Shown here piece after piece: positions 7,310 through 10,824 of a DNA stretch of 10,824 nt. The position numbers were made by a program, and so were the translations under genes. Below the pieces are notes generated by a model that saw only the letters and a list, made by a program, of their open reading frames with translations, had not been told where the DNA came from and made no database searches. The number at the start of each line of letters is the position of its first letter. The first letter of the stretch is position 1. Location of the stretch: the NCBI GenBank assembly GCA_964397665.1, contig CAYNJW010000019.1:1-10824 (forward strand). The letters are read 5' to 3'. Source of the stretch: CAYNJW01 sp964397665. GTDB lineage: Archaea > Nanobdellota > Nanobdellia > Pacearchaeales > GW2011-AR1.

Positions 7310-7654
7310 TTATTTACAATAACAGTCACAATTATTACATGAATTTTCTTTTTTTGTAAAATTTATTGATTTAAATTCAAGGTTTTTTCTTTCACACTCC
7401 AAAGAACAGATAGACTTGCAATTTCCAGAAGTTTTTATGCTATGAATGAGATTGTTAAATAATATAGAACATTCATCTTTTAAATGAATTTTTAGGTTCT
7501 TATCTTTTTTAAAAATGTTAGTTTCAAATAAACTAAGAATTAAAGTAGTAATTAATAGAATGCTAATTACTATCAAAAAAATCTTTGATTTTAGGTGACT
7601 ACTTTTCTTCAACCTTTTCCCTTTTCCCTTTTTTCCCTTTTTTGCTTTTTTCAT
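7310..7654 (-). CDS. Small single-pass membrane protein with eight-Cys extracytoplasmic tail
   Basis: 114 residues. A strongly basic Lys/Gly N-terminus (KKAKKGKKGKGKRLKK) precedes one membrane helix (about residues 24-44, IFLIVISILLITTLILSLF). The positive-inside rule puts the N-terminus in the cytoplasm and the roughly 70-residue remainder outside. That tail has eight Cys: one in DEC, a C-x3-C-x3-C run (GNCKSICSLEC), and a C-terminal C-x2-C-x-C-x-C cluster (SCNNCDCYCK). There is also an N-glycosylation sequon (NFT). Disulfides or metal binding are both possible. Its start overlaps the last 56 nt of the upstream gene. I know no characterised family with this exact pattern. Confidence 0.7.
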   Translation of the reverse strand: MKKAKKGKKGKGKRLKKSSHLKSKIFLIVISILLITTLILSLFETNIFKKDKNLKIHLKDECSILFNNLIHSIKTSGNCKSICSLECERKNLEFKSINFTKKENSCNNCDCYCK

Positions 7655-8340
7655 CTTTTATTTTTTCTAAAGGATTTAAAATTTCTGGATATTTTTTCAT
7701 AGCTTCTTTCAATTCTTTTTCTTTTTTAGCTATTTTCTCTTCTTGTTCTAAGATTACCATGTGGCTTTTTCTCCAATCTAATTCAAGTTCTTTTAATTCT
7801 TTAATCTTATTATTTATTTCTTCTTTAAATTTTCTTTTCAACCCTTCAAGGATTGTTTTTTCATCATGTTTGTTCCAATAAGTTTTCATTTCTTCAACAA
7901 AGTCCGAGGATTTTGCTACATTTTTTATTTTTTCAAAACTTTTTTCATCATTATTTTCTAATTCTTTTAAAATTTTATCAAAAAAACTGTCAGGTTTCTT
8001 TTCTTCAACTTTTTCAGAAGTCTCTTCTTCTTTTTCTTCAGTAGTAGATTCTTCAGAAGTCTCTTCTTCTTTAACTATTGATTCTTCAGGTTTCTTTTCT
8101 TCAACTTTTTCAGAANNNNNNNNNNNNNNNNNNNNNNNNNNNNNNNNNNNNNNNNNNNNNNNNNNNNNNNNNNNNNNNNNNNNNNNNNNNNNNNNNNNNN
8201 NNNNNNNNNNNNNNNTCCTTTTTTTCTTCAAGTTTCCCAGAACTTATTTCTTTCAATTCTTTTTTTAATTCTTCTATTGCTAAATCTGGTAATTCATCAG
8301 GAACACTAGTTTTTTTAAAGATTTTTTTTAAAGATTTCAT
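7599..8340 (-). CDS. Glu/Lys-rich repeat protein, first gene of the minus operon (contains assembly gap)
   Basis: The N-terminal half starts at the ATG 8340 (MKSLKKIFKKTSVPDELPDL) and runs into a 100-N gap at LEEKK. The C-terminal half emerges from the gap in a different frame and runs to the TAG at 7599-7601. The halves join in one frame if the true gap length is a multiple of 3, so the frame mismatch is an artefact of a placeholder gap. After the gap come acidic tandem repeats (SEKVEEKKP twice, EEETSE twice), then a helical domain (DSFFDKILKELENN, later MKTYWNKHDEKTILEGLK, and a coiled coil through LDWRKSHMVILEQEEKIAKK), and a basic tail KSKKGKKGKREKVEEK. No signal peptide or membrane helix is seen. 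The last 56 nt overlap the next gene. The product is cytoplasmic and the family is not recognised. Confidence 0.65.
7991..8115 (-). repeat. In-frame tandem repeat abutting the gap
   Basis: An identical 29-nt sequence occurs at 7991-8019 and 8087-8115, 96 nt (32 codons) apart, encoding SEKVEEKKP. Nested inside is a 21-nt repeat at 8013-8033 and 8052-8072, 39 nt (13 codons) apart, encoding EEETSE. All periods are multiples of 3. The second 29-nt copy ends exactly where the N-gap begins, so more copies probably lie in the gap. Confidence 0.85.
8116..8215. other. Assembly gap of exactly 100 N
   Basis: One hundred consecutive N, the usual placeholder for unknown gap size, lie inside the first gene of the minus operon. 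The lower flank is a tandem repeat, the typical cause of an assembly break. Confidence 0.98.
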
Positions 8341-8373
8341 ATATACCCCTCTACTATTAGGTAATGAATTTTC

Positions 8374-8381
8374 TTTATATA
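8374..8381 (-). promoter_or_regulatory. TATA box for the minus-strand operon
   Basis: On the minus strand this reads TATATAAA, preceded by a BRE-like CGAAAAC. Its centre is 37 nt before the ATG at 8340, so transcription should start near 8352 and leave a leader of about 12 nt. That leader contains AGAGGGG (8352-8346), a partial Shine-Dalgarno 5 nt before the ATG. This is the only good promoter seen for the four minus-strand genes. Confidence 0.6.
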
Positions 8382-8422
8382 GTTTTCGGTAGGTTTTATG
8401 TTCTTATCGAGGAGGGTAGGAA

Positions 8423-8432
8423 TATTTATTAA
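8423..8432 (+). promoter_or_regulatory. TATA box for the membrane ATPase gene
   Basis: TATTTATTAA is centred about 26 nt before the ATG at 8454, predicting transcription starting at or close to the start codon (leaderless). This supports 8454 over the in-frame ATGs at codons 14 and 25. Confidence 0.55.
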
Positions 8433-8453
8433 CTAGGTTTCACCTTTTTTTTT

Positions 8454-10824
8454 ATGCATAAAAATCTTAAGAAAAAAAATTCTGCATTAGTTATGGCTCT
8501 TAAAGAATTGAAAAATCTTCGAAGAATGAATCGTTTGGAAAAATTTTTATTTGTAATTGCAATTTCTTCATTTTTTTTCCTTGTTTTCTCCCTCGTTAAT
8601 GAATTGGCATTTACAGGTTATGCTTCGACAGTTGATTCCAATAGTGGAACAATAACTGAAATTACATTAAGAGCAACATTACCTACTTTTTATTGGTATG
8701 GTGTGCACGGGCTTGCACTTAGAGTTCCAGGTTATTTTAGTCCAATTTATTTAGATGCAACACCAGGGGAAATAGGCGGGATTGGTGTGTTTTTTAATTG
8801 TATTCAAAGTGATGTTTTGGGAGGAAGAGAGATATACATTTCTGAAGGTTCCTCAATCGATTGGTCAAATTTAGTCAAGGCAGAAACTTCTCAGATAGAC
8901 AATTATATTGGATGTTCTGGGGCAGAGTATTGTGCTGAGAATACTTTTGTAGATAAGATGTGGGTAATGCTTGGTTCAAGAAATATATCTAATATTTCTT
9001 CAACACATACATATAAATTCGATGGCAATAATTCAGTTTTTGACATTGGTGCCCTCTGGGATGGCAATAATTTAGTGTATGTTACACATCTTGAAGAATT
9101 GCAAAAAGGTTATGGACCAAATGCCACAGTTAATTTTCAAGCAATTTTGCCTGTAAATCCTTCTTCAAATCCAAGATTTTATTTTTTTAATGATCCAAAT
9201 GATGAATGTCCTGCAGGAGGTGGAATAGGAGATACTGTTGTTACTCAAATTTCAGGATTTGTAAAAGATATAAATGGGAACCCAATATTAAATGCTTCAA
9301 TAGTTTTCACAGGTGTTTTAAATTTTTCAAGTTCTATTGGAGAATATTTAGTTTCTTCAATCGTTGCACCAGGGAAATATTCAGTATTAGTTAATGCAGA
9401 AGGTTACGACTCATATTCATTTCAAATAGATGCAAATTTTTCAAATCATTCATTCGAAAGAAATATTACTTTACCCTTTGAGACTCCAGGAGAGGGAGAT
9501 ACAATCAATCCAACTGTTGAAGGATATGTTATTGGTTCAAACGGATATTTATTGGATAATGTTACAATTATTTTAGGTTCTAAAAATTATACTACTGGTT
9601 CAAACGGACATTATATTATCTCTGCACCATTGGTTGAAGGATTAAATTCTTTGATTGCTTATAGACAAGGATATGATAATTTTTATGAAGTAATTAATTT
9701 TACAAATGATTCTTTGATAATTAAAAATATTACTCTTCAGCAAGTTGTGGTTGAAAAGATTTTTGAGACAGGACCGTATACTGAAGTTTCTAAAAAAGCT
9801 TTAGAGGCTGAAAAGGCTGGAGAAGATCATTGGGTAAGTACAAAAGAAATAAGAAAAGAAATAAGAAAAGAAACATTTTTCAAAGATGAAATTTCTTTTT
9901 ATAATTTTAAGAGTGGAAATATGAACTTGATTTTTACTCTTTCAAAGGATTTAGAAGGGGTTATAGAATTAAATAAAAATCTTCTTCAAGTTTCTCCAAA
10001 TTCTGCAGGGAGTCTTGGATTAACATTTTATGGAAATAAACCTTTGGGAAATTATAATGGCTCAATAACTATTTCTGGAGATATAAATCAAATAATTCCA
10101 GTCTTAGTAAAAATTGTTGAAAAGAGACGGACTGTCGAAACTTTACTTTTAGATATAAATTTAATGAAAAATTTTATTTCTCCTGGAGATTTATTGAAGT
10201 ATAAGGTTTCTTTACATAATCTTTTAAGAGGGCAGAGTTATAGTGTCTTGCTGGAAAAGTATCTCACAGATGTTAATGGAACTATCATAAATCACCTCGG
10301 AGAAGAGTTTGTAGAAATTAGAGATTCTCAATCATTTTTAGATAAGATTTTACTTCCTGAAAATCTTTCAGATGGAGATTATCAAATTAAAATCGATGCA
10401 ACTTATTTAAATTTTTTAACTTCAACAGTTGCATCATTTAAAGTAAGAACTCCAGTTTATTTATATTCTTTTTTAGGAATTCCATTATGGGTTTTATTTA
10501 GTCTTTTATTCATTTTTTCTTTCTTTTTCTTAGTATTTTTTCTTTATAAAAAAGAAAAAGAAAAGAAACAAAGATATAGGGCTAGTTTAGATTTTAGTCA
10601 ATTACCTAAAAAAGATGATAGGTCTTTAATTCTTGGGAAAATTGCTGAAACAAAGATACCTGCATATTATCCTTTAGATAATTTGACAACACATGCAATA
10701 GTTGCAGGTGCTACAGGTGGCGGAAAATCTATTACAGCACAAGTGTTGGTTGAAGAAGCTTTATTAAAAAATACTGCGGTAGTTGTTTTTGATCCTACAG
10801 CTCAATGGTCTGGGATGCTTAGAA
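8454..10824 (+). CDS. Membrane-spanning HerA/FtsK-like ATPase with extracytoplasmic Ig-like domains (3' end outside window)
   Basis: I read 790 codons from the ATG at 8454 without a stop; the frame runs off the right edge. Order: basic cytoplasmic N-terminus (1-30); membrane helix (about 31-49, FLFVIAISSFFFLVFSLV); an extracytoplasmic domain (about 56-260) with NSGTITEITL, Cys at FNC, IGC and YC, and a C-terminal strand run ending in DECPAG; two carboxypeptidase-regulatory-like domains (265-340, ISGFVKDINGNPILNA..PGKYSV..AEGY; 353-428, VEGYVIGSNGYLLDN..SNGHY); a charged segment with KEIRKEIRKE (464-472); further beta-rich ectodomain to about 668; a second helix (about 674-698) followed by basic KKEKEKKQRYR; then the ATPase, with LGKIAETKIP, HAIVAGATGGGKS (Walker A 752-759, Lys758) and VVVFDPTAQWSG (776-786). 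The Walker A context and following FDP strand match HerA-type (DUF87) and related FtsK/VirB4-like motor ATPases. Walker B and the arginine finger lie beyond the window. DNA or protein translocation is inference. Confidence 0.85.
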   Translation, partial: MHKNLKKKNSALVMALKELKNLRRMNRLEKFLFVIAISSFFFLVFSLVNELAFTGYASTVDSNSGTITEITLRATLPTFYWYGVHGLALRVPGYFSPIYLDATPGEIGGIGVFFNCIQSDVLGGREIYISEGSSIDWSNLVKAETSQIDNYIGCSGAEYCAENTFVDKMWVMLGSRNISNISSTHTYKFDGNNSVFDIGALWDGNNLVYVTHLEELQKGYGPNATVNFQAILPVNPSSNPRFYFFNDPNDECPAGGGIGDTVVTQISGFVKDINGNPILNASIVFTGVLNFSSSIGEYLVSSIVAPGKYSVLVNAEGYDSYSFQIDANFSNHSFERNITLPFETPGEGDTINPTVEGYVIGSNGYLLDNVTIILGSKNYTTGSNGHYIISAPLVEGLNSLIAYRQGYDNFYEVINFTNDSLIIKNITLQQVVVEKIFETGPYTEVSKKALEAEKAGEDHWVSTKEIRKEIRKETFFKDEISFYNFKSGNMNLIFTLSKDLEGVIELNKNLLQVSPNSAGSLGLTFYGNKPLGNYNGSITISGDINQIIPVLVKIVEKRRTVETLLLDINLMKNFISPGDLLKYKVSLHNLLRGQSYSVLLEKYLTDVNGTIINHLGEEFVEIRDSQSFLDKILLPENLSDGDYQIKIDATYLNFLTSTVASFKVRTPVYLYSFLGIPLWVLFSLLFIFSFFFLVFFLYKKEKEKKQRYRASLDFSQLPKKDDRSLILGKIAETKIPAYYPLDNLTTHAIVAGATGGGKSITAQVLVEEALLKNTAVVVFDPTAQWSGMLR
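9842..9873 (+). repeat. 12-nt tandem repeat encoding KEIR
   Basis: AAAAGAAATAAG occurs at 9842-9853 and 9854-9865, then a partial copy at 9866-9873. In frame this gives KEIRKEIRKE, a short charged helix in the ectodomain of the ATPase fusion after the second carboxypeptidase-regulatory-like domain. The period is a multiple of 3, so copy changes keep the frame. Confidence 0.8.

Larger units (their letters stand above)
8341..8453. promoter_or_regulatory. Divergent intergenic promoter region
   Basis: This 113-nt stretch separates the minus operon from the ATPase gene and holds one TATA box for each direction (8374-8381 minus, 8423-8432 plus). Two similar purine-rich motifs occur in opposite orientation: GTAGAGGGGTA on the minus strand (8354-8344) and GAGGAGGGTAGG on the plus strand (8409-8420). 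A T9 run (8445-8453) touches the ATG. No stable RNA gene was seen. Confidence 0.5.

Noticed and set aside
7585..8044. Plus-strand Phe/Ser/Leu-rich frames opposite the minus operon
   Set aside because: They are antisense shadows of Lys/Glu codons, low in complexity, and lack promoter or start signals.
7991..8115. CRISPR array
   Set aside because: The repeats are in-frame coding repeats with few copies, no unique spacers and no dyad; period 96 nt matches 32 codons.
8116..8215. Genuine frameshift or pseudogene in the first operon gene
   Set aside because: The frame change coincides with an arbitrary 100-N gap; any real gap length divisible by 3 restores one frame.
8398..8436. 12-codon plus-strand leader peptide frame (ATG to TAG) before the ATPase gene
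   Set aside because: It sits only about 20 nt after the TATA-like sequence at 8374-8381, which fits the minus operon better, and it lacks any supporting feature besides the later T9 run.
9206..9394. 62-codon plus-strand frame rich in Arg, Cys and Phe
   Set aside because: It is an out-of-frame shadow inside the continuous ATPase-fusion gene.

Overview
The window looks like the chromosome of an uncultivated archaeon, most likely a DPANN lineage such as Pacearchaeota or Woesearchaeota. The basis is inference: very AT-rich DNA, archaeal TATA boxes centred about 25 nt upstream of start codons (leaderless transcripts), large Asn-rich surface proteins full of N-glycosylation sequons, a PGF-pre-PGF-like domain, and very Lys-rich small proteins. 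No rRNA, tRNA, CRISPR array or insertion sequence was seen.

Left part (1-6408, plus strand): three cell-envelope genes. The first (already open at the left edge, ends 2773) is a secreted multidomain Ig-like protein with a four-copy ~80-residue internal repeat and a duplicated C-terminal module. The second (2804-4684) has a signal peptide, a duplicated beta domain, a Gly/Ser linker and a PGF-pre-PGF-like C-terminal domain. The third (4726-6408) has a signal peptide, cell-wall-binding-repeat-2-like Rossmann segments, a duplicated beta domain and a C-terminal membrane anchor. The second and third each have their own TATA box.

Middle part (6412-8340, minus strand): four tightly packed or overlapping genes, probably one operon driven by a TATA box at 8374-8381. 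In transcription order: a Glu/Lys-rich protein with tandem repeats (8340-7599, broken by a 100-N assembly gap at 8116-8215), a small single-pass membrane protein with eight Cys residues outside the membrane (7654-7310), an extremely Lys-rich protein (7291-6734; about 36% Lys), and a smaller helical protein (6759-6412). I do not recognise a characterised family in any of the four.

Right part (8454 to the right edge, plus strand): a continuous open frame of at least 790 codons, divergent from the operon. It encodes a membrane protein with a large extracytoplasmic region (an N-terminal archaeal-type domain, two carboxypeptidase-regulatory-like domains, further beta-rich segments), a second membrane helix, and a cytoplasmic HerA/FtsK-type ATPase domain, of which the Walker A motif and the following strand are visible before the window ends. 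This is the most interesting gene: a motor ATPase covalently joined to surface-exposed domains. With the neighbouring surface proteins it suggests an envelope-spanning transport, adhesion or DNA-transfer apparatus, which remains inference.
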